Assembly: GCA_003158275.1 (NCBI GenBank)
Contig: PMIN01000009.1
Span: 1-38,497 of the forward strand
Origin: Methanobacteriota archaeon
GTDB taxonomy: Archaea; Halobacteriota; Bog-38; Methanoflorentales; Methanoflorentaceae
Length of the DNA: 38,497 bases
Direction: 5' to 3'
A program made the position numbers and the translations under genes. Positions within the stretch are counted from its first letter, which is position 1; each line of letters starts with the position of its first letter. The notes below the pieces were generated by a model that ran no database searches, was not told where the DNA came from, and saw only the letters and a program-made list of their open reading frames with translations. Below, one piece after another: positions 19,596 to 28,761 of this stretch.

Positions 19596-20542
19596 TTGTT
19601 CAACAGAGCTGTTAGGCCACCTATTCCGCAGCCTGTATGGGAAACACTTCACGTACATTCGCAAGGTCATCGTCAAGCAGATTCCCCCCCTTTGCTGTGA
19701 TCTTGCGGCACGAAGCATAGGACAAGGAGGACACAAGCGCCACGACGTATTGCCAACGTTTGAGTTACTTGCTTTCCACATACGCGTGCGAAAACGGCGA
19801 AATGAAGGCTCGCTCTCTCAAACATCGGTCTCCTTGGCGTGAGAATTAGTGAGATATTCCATAAGCACTGGGTCCCTCACTACTCCGCTTATCGGAAGCG
19901 CGTGTACAGCTTCAGCATCCCTCACAAAAAAATCGGCAGTCCAGCTCGTACGGCCTTAAGCCCGTAATCCATATCCTCATATCCTACGAAAAAGAACGGA
20001 CCATCCAATAATAACCTATCGTATCCATCGCTTTTTTGAGATCAATACAACGTGCATTCCAAAAGTCTGTATCTTGCAGCGGAAGGAACACAGCGTGATC
20101 GGATACAAGCTCCCGAAAACGTTCTTGGCATGAGCGCTTGGCCTGCTATATAACGGTCGATCGCGGTCGCGAATATTGGGGCAGAGTAAATCGCCTTTCT
20201 TGGCACACTTAAGCAGCGCAATCAAACAATTGGGTGAAACCGTGCTATCCTGATCAAGCAACCAGACCCAGTCGAAGCCATTCTCGTGAGCGATTGCCAT
20301 CCCACGACGAAAGCCTCCCGCTGAACCGATGTAATTTTTGGTTTTGTAATAATGCGCAAACTCGTATTGTCTGGATTGCACGCGAAATACGCGCTCGTTT
20401 TTGGGGCAGAGATCTGATCAGAGTTATCGATGAAGATGAGGCCACTTAAGGGCGATCCCTGGCTTGTGAGCGATTCAAGCAAACGCGTAAGCTATCTAGG
20501 GTCATTGTAAGCGATTGTGATAGCGCAAACCTTTGTTCTCAT
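19572..20542 (-). pseudogene. Decayed GT2 glycosyltransferase, paralogue of the intact gene at 12383-13360
   Basis: The minus strand aligns end to end with the intact GT2 (971 bp against 978 bp). Start ATG at 20542: MRTKVCAITIAYNDPR, then a stop where the intact copy has GELARLL. Next LSGLIFIDNSD, a frameshift, then KTKNYIGSAGGFRRGMAIAH, VWLLDQDSTVS and LCPNI in a frame stretching from 20381 to 20016, where a stop follows VVLISKK. After further shifts the C-terminus reads WPNSSVEQLCREILK and stops at 19572, matching WPYSSIGELCRSILQ. The DxD and glycine-rich motifs are still intact. Amino-acid identity in the conserved core is high (well above half), so the two copies derive from a duplication or a parallel acquisition. 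The downstream end overlaps the CapA-like gene tail to tail. Confidence 0.9.
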
Positions 20543-20913
20543 TTTGTAACTTATCGACTGCGCGAACAGCGCGCTTTCCTCTTTCCGCGTGAAAATCTAT
20601 TACGCGATGTAATACTTTACTGCACGCGCCCTCGTTTGCAAAACACCAGCTATAGGTCGAAAGGTCGCAGAGCGCCGTTCTTTTTCGAAAAATAAACTAG
20701 ATACGTAGATCGTGGCCGACGCTGCTCGAATGTTGATTTCTTTGGTTACGCCCCTTGCAAAGGTTGCGACAATATGTTTCTCTGGAATCGGCTAAAATGG
20801 TTATAAACCCGAACATCTCCATATCATCAATTCCGGACCAGAGACGATAAGAGATGCCCACTCTCCATTTCAAAGAATTTCGATACCGGCTTTGATGTCA
20901 GGGAACAGAAAGT

Positions 20914-21182
20914 ATGTCACGTGCAAGGCGCGTCGCGAAAAATACATTTTATTATTTATTCGCCCGTATTTCTATCGTTGCATTAAGTGCTGTCTCCTAA
21001 ATCCTCGCTATCAGGTATTTGGGGCAAACGGGTTTGGCGTTTTGAGCTTTGCGCTCGCATTCACCGCAATTTTTGGTATCCTTGTCCATTTTGTTCGTTG
21101 CGTACTCAATGGCTGCTGCTGTCTTTTGATCTACGCTTACAGCTTTACACATAGTTCCTCAACTGCTCTTTCGATGAAGTAG
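20914..21182 (+). pseudogene. Decayed N-terminal part of a flippase, paralogue of the intact gene at 21541-23004
   Basis: ATG at 20914 begins MSRARRVAKNTFYYLFARIS, paralleling MSSAKRVARNTSLL of the intact flippase 627 bp downstream. A TAA interrupts after about 27 codons; the frame goes on with ILAIRYLG (intact ILIARYLG), then a frameshift leads into ANGFGVLSFALAFTAIFGIL (intact QGLGILNLGLALTAVFASL). Beyond about 21090 the homology is lost and the frame stops at 21182. So only the first two membrane segments remain, next to a complete copy in the same orientation. This suggests a tandem duplication followed by deletion and decay, or replacement of an old flippase by a new one. Confidence 0.85.
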
Positions 21183-21540
21183 ATGGAGTCCTCAGAACTT
21201 GACGGTTCGAACGCAGGACTTCTAGTTAGAAGATCATCGAGTTTGAAGCTACATCCACTAACTTATTTGCCTGATACTATGCCATTCAAAAATGATCTTG
21301 CATTGAGAATACCGCTTGTAACATCACCGAGCACCAAGTTAAGTGAAGGGTCGCGAAATCGCAAAGCTATTTAGGTTCTGCCGGTCTTTTCTGTCAGCAT
21401 ATGTGCCTTGATCTGGTATCGAAAAATAAGAGTGCTTACGTCCAAGAGTCTCAGGCAGTTCGAGAAAGGCGGCCTCCAAGCAGCTGTTTTAAGCGCATCG
21501 AATGTCTAGCTACTGAAGATCAAGATACTACGGAAGTAAT
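21183..21540. other. Residual stretch between decayed and intact flippase genes
   Basis: 358 bp. An open plus frame 21183-21374 shows no flippase homology. The promoter of the intact flippase must lie here. The bases GGAAGT lie just before the ATG at 21541 as a weak SD. Confidence 0.4.
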
Positions 21541-23004
21541 ATGTCGAGCGCCAAACGCGTAGCGAGAAATACGTCCTTACTGACAATTGGTCAGATAATA
21601 AGTTATGGGGAGAGTGCCATCTATATTATTCTCATTGCTCGGTACTTAGGCCCGCAAGGTTTGGGGATCTTGAATCTTGGACTGGCACTCACGGCAGTTT
21701 TCGCTAGTCTTGCGACGTTCGGTCTGACGACGCTAGCTACAAGAGAGGTTGCCAAAGATAGAGGCCTAGCCAGCAAATATGTGGCGAACCTCATTCCGAT
21801 GCAAGTGCTGTTAGCTCTCGCTGCCATCGGTCTGGTCGTTGCGCTGGTAAATGTTATCGGGTACTCGCAGGAAACCATTTTCGTTGTCTACATCCTGTCT
21901 GTTGTAATCATTGTAGGCACGCTTTCATCGCTCTTTTTGGCCATATTTCAAGCGTTCGAACAGCTTGAGTTCCAGGCCTTAGTGTTGATCGTAACCAGTG
22001 TGGTGCCACTTTGTGGAGCCGTGATCCTGATACAGCTGCACTTGAACGTTGTGGCATTTGCGCTCTTAGTACTCTTGACGGCCGGGTCCGGGTCCGTTAT
22101 CGGATTAGCGTACGTCTACTTGATATGCGTCCGACGATTTTTTGTGCCTCGTCTTGAAGCCGACTTCACTTTCTGGAAAAGTGCTCTAATTGAAGCTTGG
22201 CCAATGGCTGCCAGCGCAGTGAGCGTAATAATCTTCTTTAGGATTGACGTCGTGATGACATCATTTATCCAGGGTACGACTGCAGTCGGCTTTTACAGCA
22301 TTGCGTATACCCTCTCAGAGGCGTCGCTCGTTGTTCCAAGCGTATTTCTTAGCGCCATATTCCCGGTGCTGTCTAGGCTGCACCGAGACTCCAAGCTGTC
22401 CTTTCGAGACACTTGCGCGCAGGCGATAAAATACCTGTTTTATCTTGCTATGCCAATGGCGTTTTTCGTCACAATATGGGCAAAGCCGATCGTCTACCTC
22501 CTCTATGGGGCCAGATTCGACCCATCTGTCGCGGCTCTGCAAATACTGATCTGGTCCGCAGCGCTCATGTGGCTGACTATATTTTTGGGGAGCACACTTG
22601 TGGCTGCTAACCTGCAAAAGCTGGGCCTGAAAATAACTTTCTTGGGATTCATTCTCAACATAAGCTTAAACGTGCTTTTGATCCCCGAGTACAGTTACTT
22701 TGGTGCATCATTTGCGACAGTAGTTACTGCAGCGTTTGCGCTCGCTTTGCAGCTCTTTTTCCTGGGACGAAACGGCTTTGCTCTTGGGTTCCGAGGAACG
22801 AGTTTGGCAGCCTTTTTCGGCCTAGCCGTCATTGTAGCTATTTCTGCCCTGCTGCATCTCGGTAACGTCCCACTGGCGCTGATAACAATTGTAGACTTGG
22901 TTTTATACGCTGCCGTTATACACAAATTTGGCCTAAACGAGCAAGATAAACAGTTGATACTCAGTTTATTTAAGCGTCCAAGACCAGCAGAAGAGGAGAT
23001 GTAA
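21541..23004 (+). CDS. Polysaccharide (Wzx-like) flippase of the MOP exporter superfamily
   Basis: A complete integral membrane protein of 487 residues, the usual length, with about 12-14 hydrophobic segments. The N-terminus carries the typical pattern (R-x-x-R-N-T-S, then IYIILIARYLGPQGLGILNL, residues about 26-45), next FGLTTLATREVAKDR (residues about 60-75) and FLAIFQAFEQLEFQ (about 135-148), all hallmarks of polysaccharide biosynthesis (Wzx/RfbX) proteins. It should move the finished lipid-linked glycan across the cytoplasmic membrane, so it links the cytosolic glycosyltransferases to the surface acceptors. The ATG at 21541 aligns with that of the decayed copy at 20914. The only other flippase sequences in the window are decayed, so this is the sole working exporter here. 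Confidence 0.94.
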   Translation: MSSAKRVARNTSLLTIGQIISYGESAIYIILIARYLGPQGLGILNLGLALTAVFASLATFGLTTLATREVAKDRGLASKYVANLIPMQVLLALAAIGLVVALVNVIGYSQETIFVVYILSVVIIVGTLSSLFLAIFQAFEQLEFQALVLIVTSVVPLCGAVILIQLHLNVVAFALLVLLTAGSGSVIGLAYVYLICVRRFFVPRLEADFTFWKSALIEAWPMAASAVSVIIFFRIDVVMTSFIQGTTAVGFYSIAYTLSEASLVVPSVFLSAIFPVLSRLHRDSKLSFRDTCAQAIKYLFYLAMPMAFFVTIWAKPIVYLLYGARFDPSVAALQILIWSAALMWLTIFLGSTLVAANLQKLGLKITFLGFILNISLNVLLIPEYSYFGASFATVVTAAFALALQLFFLGRNGFALGFRGTSLAAFFGLAVIVAISALLHLGNVPLALITIVDLVLYAAVIHKFGLNEQDKQLILSLFKRPRPAEEEM

Positions 23005-23772
23005 AAACACTATGACAGTATCGGGATGCAGGCTCATTGAGCTTCCAAAGCTCGCAGACCGGTTGATGGCTTGCTTCTGTATCACAATTGACCATCAAAT
23101 CCGAAAGCTAGGAAACTCGCACAAAAGAGCGGAAGAGTTAGGTTTAACCTAGGATCTTGGAGCACGCATAACAGGTTGGATCAACGTGTATATCGAGTCA
23201 AATGCCAACTTAGCCCACGATCCGACGGGGTTTATCCTTTGAAAGCAATAATGTAGATTTTATCTGTAACAAGTATTTCATGAGTATTTATCCTTTGATG
23301 AAGGTGCAAAAATGCTTCGTGAGTGTTTCAGATGCGTCAGGGTCGGAGACGTTTTACGGATTGCCACACCCGATCTTGGTTACATTATTCATATACAGAA
23401 TGGAACGACCCAGACTGGTTGTCTTGGCCGGACATGAGGCTATCAATACGAAAGGGAATATGATTAACGCGACATTCCGGTGGTGAGGTCTTAAGCATCT
23501 AGATGACCAAGACAATCTGTTGAGCAAACTGGCAAGAAAGGCTTGGCCCATATAAGACGCTGCGGCATAAATGAAAGCGATTCGAAGATCTGCGCAACCT
23601 AGAGACGAGGACGCGGATACTTGGCATCAAAGAAGATAGCAGCCAATAACTGGATGCGCACGCATAGTCCGAAAAGGCAGGCCGCTTGTCCCACGTCAAG
23701 CCGTATGGTGCTTCGACGTTGAGAACGGCGTTCAAGCGAGGCGCTCGCACGACACCAAAAAAGCTTTGACAG
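23005..23772. other. Gene-free stretch, 0.77 kb
   Basis: Between the flippase and the GT2 gene. Open frames on both strands (for instance 23280-23486 plus; 23885-23499 minus) show no known family; the minus one runs antisense into the GT2 start. Nothing supportable is seen. Confidence 0.45.
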
Positions 23773-24600
23773 ATGACAAAACGAAGAACAACAGAAAGAG
23801 CTGTCTTAATCCACTCAGCGGCTAAATTCATCGGTTCTTTAAGGACGGCAGCAAAGCGGCTTCGATACGAGCTTCGGTACAACAACTATGCCAAGAATAA
23901 GCTTGAGCGAGCAAAGAACAAGAAGTTGCTTGAACAGAGCAGAGCATCTTCACACAAGACTGTGCGACATGAGCAGCCGCTCGTTTCTGTTTTGATTACT
24001 ACCTACAACAACAGCAGGGAGCTAACAAAACGCGCAATTCCATCCGTTTTGCGGCAGACGCACAAGAATCTTGAAATAATAGTTGTCGGTGATCATTGCA
24101 CGGACGATAGTGAAGAACGCCTCAGAACACTAGCTGATAGCAGGGTAACGTTTTACAATTTGCCAAAGAGGGGAGCCTATCCACAAGACGGTATAGAGAG
24201 GTGGCAAGTGGCAGGCGTCGCACCTGCAAACAAATGCTTAGAGATGTCCTCTGGAGAATGGATTACCTTTTTGGATGATGATGATGAATTTACCGAAGAC
24301 CATGTTGAGTCATTGCTGAACTTCGCTTTGCAATGCGATTATGAGATGGTTTACGGAAAAGTTATGCGCGAGCGCAAGGCGGGGGGAGCTGAATCGAACG
24401 AGGTCGGAGCGTTCCCTCTTCGAGAAGGTGAGATCTCGAAAATATCGACGCTATACCAGTCTAAACTGAGATTTTTCAAGTACGATATAGACGCTTGGAA
24501 GTTTTACGAACCAGCAGACTGGAACTTGTGGCGGCGCATGAAAGAAGCAGGCGTGCGGATAGGATTTCTAGATAAGGTTGTCGCAATCCAACATCTTTAA
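23773..24600 (+). CDS. GT2-family glycosyltransferase with basic N-terminal extension
   Basis: 275 residues. The catalytic GT-A domain starts at about residue 70 with PLVSVLITTYNNSRELTKRA and continues VLRQTHKNLEIIVVGDHCTD, a gap-free GT2 pattern. The metal-binding cluster is FLDDDDEF (Asp168-Asp171). YEMVYGKVMRE and WKFYEPADWNLWRRMKEAGV mark the acceptor side. The first 69 residues are Lys/Arg-rich and probably helical, and may lie on the membrane surface; a later start is possible but there is no better candidate Met before the domain. It ends shortly after the RIGFLDKVVAIQHL block, a normal end for short family members. Likely adds one sugar to the lipid-linked glycan. It lies downstream of the flippase on the same strand but 768 bp away, so it probably has its own promoter. 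Confidence 0.9.
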   Translation: MTKRRTTERAVLIHSAAKFIGSLRTAAKRLRYELRYNNYAKNKLERAKNKKLLEQSRASSHKTVRHEQPLVSVLITTYNNSRELTKRAIPSVLRQTHKNLEIIVVGDHCTDDSEERLRTLADSRVTFYNLPKRGAYPQDGIERWQVAGVAPANKCLEMSSGEWITFLDDDDEFTEDHVESLLNFALQCDYEMVYGKVMRERKAGGAESNEVGAFPLREGEISKISTLYQSKLRFFKYDIDAWKFYEPADWNLWRRMKEAGVRIGFLDKVVAIQHL

Positions 24601-25075
24601 CTTAAGCAGCAAATGCAATCAGCAATATTTTTTTTCTGATCTTCGCGCTAGTGAACCCACTAAATATGTTATTCCCGTAACGACGAGGACTGATTAAGGA
24701 CTTTTTTTGGATAATGGATCCAGATACGGAGTTGATAGATAGAGTTGATACAGAAAGCTCAATTAATCTCATTAAGAATAATTTCGGCTGGCGGTTGCCA
24801 GCTCGTAGTAGGTCACGTGTAGGCAACGTGGACATAAGTGGGCAGCCCATGAAGTGCAAACTCGACGTTTAAATCCTCATATTGTGTCGGTTCCAGGCGA
24901 AAAGTCCGAAATGAGCTCCGACAGTATACAATTACTAGCAAAAGTTTACTCGGTTTCTAACGGAGCACGCCCATGACTTTGTTCATTTCCCTTAATAACT
25001 ATCTAAGGAAGTTTCGCTTGACAAAAGTGTTGTTGTTCTTGTAAAGTAAACCTTGTAAATTAAAAGATGTTATTG
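24601..25075. other. Convergent intergenic region, 475 bp
   Basis: Lies between the ends of the plus-strand GT2 and the minus-strand acyltransferase. AT-rich, with T-runs (for example at 24627-24635 and 24703-24709) that could end transcription. No gene is recognisable. Confidence 0.45.
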
Positions 25076-26251
25076 TTACTCGTTCGAATCAGACGACGGC
25101 GAAGAAGCGGCACGATATTTTCTGATTTTGTTCAGGATTTCATTTTGTGTGCTCTGCAACACAAAACCGATAAGGACGACCGTCGGCAATCCGACGAAGA
25201 TCTGGACGATGTCGATCTCAAGCGCCGTTAACGGGGTAACCAAGAGTGCGTGCATAAATTGGATTAGAATCGTCGTAAAGAACAGGTAGATCGCATACGA
25301 TGAGAAAGAGATCAAGAGAAGCGCACGATACCAGACCGCACGAGAGAGCGGCCGGGACGCTTTAGAAAAAGAAACCACAACTAAGCGGACCAGACAAAAG
25401 GTGAGCAGAGCGAATAGAAGAAACAGCGCATTCGTCATGACAAAAGAAAAGTAGCTCGCAAAGCGTGATACGGCGGATGCGTTTGCGGGTTGCAGCGAGA
25501 GGGTGTATATGAATAGAAAGGCCGTAAAGGAAACAGCCGCCACCGCGACGTTTTTCAAGAGTTTTGTCCTATTGTCCGTTAGAAATCCGTATTTGCCAAG
25601 TACGTCATACTTGCTTATCGCTACGCCGAGCACAAAAATGCCATAGAAAATAAACACATCACCAGAGATAATAGAGAAGGCAAAGTGTGCTACAGCGAGG
25701 ATCAGGAACGGAACAATTAGCATCAGGGCGAACTTTAGCACATCAGAATCTATCCGAGCAGGGAGCTTGACATCCGATGCAAGTGCAATTATTAGCGGAT
25801 ATATCGTGTAAAGCACCAAAATCACTCCGATAAACCACCAACCGGTCATGATGCCCGTGCCGAACCTCGGTGACAAGAAGCCTTGCAGTCCGAGGACGAC
25901 AATCAGTGTGTTGCCTCGAGTAGCAAGATCAGCTAACGGCCGTCCAACAACAAACACTAACGCAATAGATAGCCAATACAGGGGGAAAATCCTGAGCACT
26001 CTTTTTTTGAAAAAGTCTGTCAACTCGCCCCGCTGAGAGAAACTCGGGTGATTGAGGTACAAAACAAACCCTGATATGAAAAGGAACAGTGCGACACCAA
26101 GATATGTAACGAAAACCTGTGCGTACGAACCGACCGTAAAATCCGGGATTACCGTCGGTAAAAAAAAGCTCAAGTGGGAGACAACGATGATAATAATGGC
26201 AACTGCCCTTAAAATATCGAGTTCTACCACCCGAACGTGAGGTTTAGGCAT
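25076..26251 (-). CDS. Acyltransferase family 3 membrane protein (second paralogue)
   Basis: 391 residues with about ten hydrophobic segments. The N-terminal signature VELDILRAVAIIIIVVSHL (residues 9-27) contains the candidate catalytic His26, followed by GVALFLFISGFVLYLNHP and FFKKRVLRIFPLYWLS, hallmarks of this family. It resembles the acyltransferase at 2182-3387 in length and motif spacing but differs in sequence, so both may be working with different acceptors. It lies downstream of the thiolase and hydroxyacyl-CoA dehydrogenase genes on the same strand (281 bp gap). If those genes produce an acyl-CoA for glycan decoration, this enzyme is one possible user, besides the NeuD/PglD-like enzyme. 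The ATG at 26251 is preceded by GAAGGCGA about 9 bases upstream. Confidence 0.92.
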   Translation of the reverse strand: MPKPHVRVVELDILRAVAIIIIVVSHLSFFLPTVIPDFTVGSYAQVFVTYLGVALFLFISGFVLYLNHPSFSQRGELTDFFKKRVLRIFPLYWLSIALVFVVGRPLADLATRGNTLIVVLGLQGFLSPRFGTGIMTGWWFIGVILVLYTIYPLIIALASDVKLPARIDSDVLKFALMLIVPFLILAVAHFAFSIISGDVFIFYGIFVLGVAISKYDVLGKYGFLTDNRTKLLKNVAVAAVSFTAFLFIYTLSLQPANASAVSRFASYFSFVMTNALFLLFALLTFCLVRLVVVSFSKASRPLSRAVWYRALLLISFSSYAIYLFFTTILIQFMHALLVTPLTALEIDIVQIFVGLPTVVLIGFVLQSTQNEILNKIRKYRAASSPSSDSNE

Positions 26252-26532
26252 AACCGATCATTTCGCCTTCTTTGACAGCAAATTTCCCTGCCCTTCTCAT
26301 ATACTACGGTCGTTTGCGTGTCAAAATAAACCGCAATTGGCGAGCACGAGGTATGAGCGAGCTGCTGGTCCTCTGGGATAAATTCTAGGAACCGTGAGAG
26401 TAAGGAGCTCTTACCTCCTCTGCTTTGACGGGTGCAATCGAAGTGATTGAGAGCGACGTCATTATTGAAGCCAACTCGGGGGGATCTACAATAGTAGCTT
26501 TTATGTATACGCTAAAAAAAATGATTCGAGGG

Positions 26533-27627
26533 TTAATACTTATAAAATCCCTCGCCGACTTTCTTCCCGATTTGATTATCTTTTCGCATACTGTAAAGAG
26601 TGTCTGCTGGCTTGTATTTATCGCCATTTAATGCGTTGTTTAATGTTTCAAGTATGCTTATGCATACATCTATCCCAATGAAATCCGCCAGAGCGAATGG
26701 CCCCATAGGATGGTTCAACCCACTCGTTACTGCTCGATCTATATCTTCTCTTGTTGCTACACCTTCTTCCAGTAAATGTACGGCTTCGTTAATTTGAGGT
26801 AATAGCAAGCGATTTACGATAAAGCCTGGACTGTTTTTAACTACTACGGCTTCTTTATCTAGGTCTTTGCTAAACTCGATTATTTTTTCCTTTGTATCTT
26901 CCGAAGTATACTCTCCTACTACAACCTCCACGAGATTCATTTTCGACACAGGATTAAAGAAGTGCAGACCTATACATTTCTCCGGTCTGTCTGTGGCGCT
27001 TGAAATTGCATCAATTGAAATTGAAGATGTATTCGATGCAAGTATCGCCTCCCTGTTGCATGCTGCAGAGAGTTTTTTGAAAACATCTCTCTTAATATCA
27101 AGGTTTTCCGGGGTTGCTTCTACTATTAGCGCACAATTCTCTAAATCGGCATAGTCAGCTGTTATCTCCACCTGTTTGGCATATTGTTCCACTTGTTCAG
27201 CTGTGCTATTTCTTGATAGATTGCCGATGAGTTTAGATAATGCTGTGTCTTTATCTTGAGTATCTCTTGTTTTCAATATAACCGAATATCCGTGACGAAC
27301 GAGATATCCAGCAATCTCTGTACCCATTTGGCCAGTGCCAATTATGCCAACGCCCCGATCCTTTGACTTATCTGTTTTAAGGTTGATTTCATCGCCTATG
27401 CTAAACACCTCATAGCAACTCTTTGCGATTAACGAACCATCCTTATCTTCCAAAAGATAACTAAAATAAGGTACCTTTCTGTAATAGCGAGATGGAATAT
27501 TGACCTGCGTACAGCCTACAATTCTATATCTGGTTTGCAGCACTTCCCGAATGTCGTTTCCGCAGAATATACACTTCTTAATTTCATAGCTCCATTGCTT
27601 GTCACAGTTATCGCAAACATAGACCAT
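26533..27627 (-). CDS. 3-hydroxyacyl-CoA dehydrogenase with N-terminal DUF35-like zinc-ribbon/OB module
   Basis: 364 residues made of two parts. Residues 1-83: a rubredoxin-like ribbon with Cys5-x2-Cys8 and Cys19-x2-Cys22, then an OB-like strand set (VPYFSYLLEDKDGSLIAKS, VFSIGDEINL). This is the layout of DUF35 proteins, which in archaea are separate small subunits bound to thiolases. Residues 91-364: a standard NAD-dependent 3-hydroxyacyl-CoA dehydrogenase with VGIIGTGQMG (Gly97, 99, 102), Ser198 in ASNTSS, His222 in GLHFFNP, Glu234 in NLVEVV and Asn272 in FIVNRLL, so all catalytic positions are kept, and the C-terminal NHPMGPFALADFIG and GEGFYKY. It reduces acetoacetyl-CoA to (S)-3-hydroxybutyryl-CoA or runs the reverse. 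Its ATG directly follows the thiolase TGA with no gap, so the two are co-translated. The whole pair is AT-rich. Confidence 0.93.
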   Translation of the reverse strand: MVYVCDNCDKQWSYEIKKCIFCGNDIREVLQTRYRIVGCTQVNIPSRYYRKVPYFSYLLEDKDGSLIAKSCYEVFSIGDEINLKTDKSKDRGVGIIGTGQMGTEIAGYLVRHGYSVILKTRDTQDKDTALSKLIGNLSRNSTAEQVEQYAKQVEITADYADLENCALIVEATPENLDIKRDVFKKLSAACNREAILASNTSSISIDAISSATDRPEKCIGLHFFNPVSKMNLVEVVVGEYTSEDTKEKIIEFSKDLDKEAVVVKNSPGFIVNRLLLPQINEAVHLLEEGVATREDIDRAVTSGLNHPMGPFALADFIGIDVCISILETLNNALNGDKYKPADTLYSMRKDNQIGKKVGEGFYKY

Positions 27628-28761
27628 TCAATCTTCACCCAATATTGTAACTGCGGCTGTTCCCCCAACGCCCCCTATATTCTGCGTCATACCAACACCA
27701 ACATTAGCAATTTGCCGCAATCCTGCTTCTCCTCGAATTTGAGTTACGACCTCATAAACTTGCGCTAAACCTGTAGCCCCTATAGGATGGCCGTTCCCTA
27801 TCAACCCGCCGTCAGTATTGACGGGTAGGTCTCCACTTGGTAGTACATAGCCATCTTCAACTAACGTTGAAGCTTCTCCGGAATTACAGAATCCTAAATC
27901 CTCTAAGGCCAGCAGTTCACCTATAGTGAAGCAATCATGAACTTCCAATATATCGATATCTTTCATATCAACTTCTGCCTCCCTATACGCTTTTTTAGCA
28001 GCAAGTCTGCTTGCCTTAAAAGATGTCAAGTTACCTCGTTGCGTTATAGAAATCGAATCCGTAACAAAATGAGAAGCTAATATCTCTATATCCCTATCGC
28101 CACTTTTTTCTGACGAAATAATTATAGCGACGGCTCCATCTGATATTGGGCTACAATCGTACAAATTCAAGGGACTGGCAATTAACGGAGATGTATTAAT
28201 CATCTCCTTTGTGACTTCCTTATGGTAGAAGTGAGCAAGTGGATTCAGATTTGCATTTTTATGATTTATGAAAGAAACCTCTTCAAGCACCTTGTGATCG
28301 ATCTCATATTTTCGCATGTATTGCTGAGCTATTAGGCCGTAGCTCGCAGGGAGGGTAAGTCCCTGGGATTGATCTAGTAATTGATCCGAGGCCATGGCTA
28401 ATGCATCAATTTGCTTAACACCGATGCTTTGGGTCATTTTTTCAACCCCAATAACCATGACGGTTTTTAGCGAACCAATTGCATACATCGCTTGTTTTAA
28501 AGCTGCCCCTGAAGATGCGCAAGCAGCTTCTATTCTCACAATAGGTACATTCATACCCGGAAGAAGAGAAGCGACTAGAGCGTTCAAATGCAGTTGCTTG
28601 TTTAGTGGACCAGATAAGAAGTTCGAGACAAATATGGCGTTGATATCCTTGATGCTAATTGTTGCATCTTTGAGTGCGTTGCACATCGACTCATATATCA
28701 TTTCAGGTAATGATGAAGGTAATTTCCCGAATTTCGTCCGCCCTATACCTTTTATATAAAT
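27628..28761 (-). CDS. Archaeal-type acetyl-CoA acetyltransferase/thiolase (SCP2-like), probable non-AUG start
   Basis: 377 residues when read from 28761. Landmarks: IKGIGRTKFGKL near the N-terminus, NAIFVSNFLSG, RIEAACASSGAALKQA with the nucleophile Cys81, EVHDCFTIGELLALEDLG with His275, and NGHPIGATGLAQ with His325; the end has GMTQNIGGVGGTAAV. All three catalytic elements are intact. The first in-frame ATG (28701) would remove the first 20 residues, including the conserved GIGRTKFGKL strand. Upstream of it there is no ATG, GTG or TTG before the in-frame TAG at 28783-28785; the likely start is ATT (28759-28761) or ATA just inside, 3 or 9 bases after GGTGGT. Joins two acetyl-CoA into acetoacetyl-CoA, or cleaves it, in the cytosol; shares its partner with the downstream dehydrogenase. 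Confidence 0.9.
   Translation of the reverse strand: MYIKGIGRTKFGKLPSSLPEMIYESMCNALKDATISIKDINAIFVSNFLSGPLNKQLHLNALVASLLPGMNVPIVRIEAACASSGAALKQAMYAIGSLKTVMVIGVEKMTQSIGVKQIDALAMASDQLLDQSQGLTLPASYGLIAQQYMRKYEIDHKVLEEVSFINHKNANLNPLAHFYHKEVTKEMINTSPLIASPLNLYDCSPISDGAVAIIISSEKSGDRDIEILASHFVTDSISITQRGNLTSFKASRLAAKKAYREAEVDMKDIDILEVHDCFTIGELLALEDLGFCNSGEASTLVEDGYVLPSGDLPVNTDGGLIGNGHPIGATGLAQVYEVVTQIRGEAGLRQIANVGVGMTQNIGGVGGTAAVTILGED

Noticed and set aside
23499-23885. 128-codon minus-strand frame
   Set aside because: Overlaps the start of the GT2 at 23773 in antisense and has no domain; probably chance.
26533-28761. Polyhydroxybutyrate synthesis as the role of the thiolase/dehydrogenase pair
   Set aside because: No PHA synthase or phasin is present, and the dehydrogenase is of the 3-hydroxyacyl-CoA dehydrogenase (S-product) family, not the PhaB reductase type.
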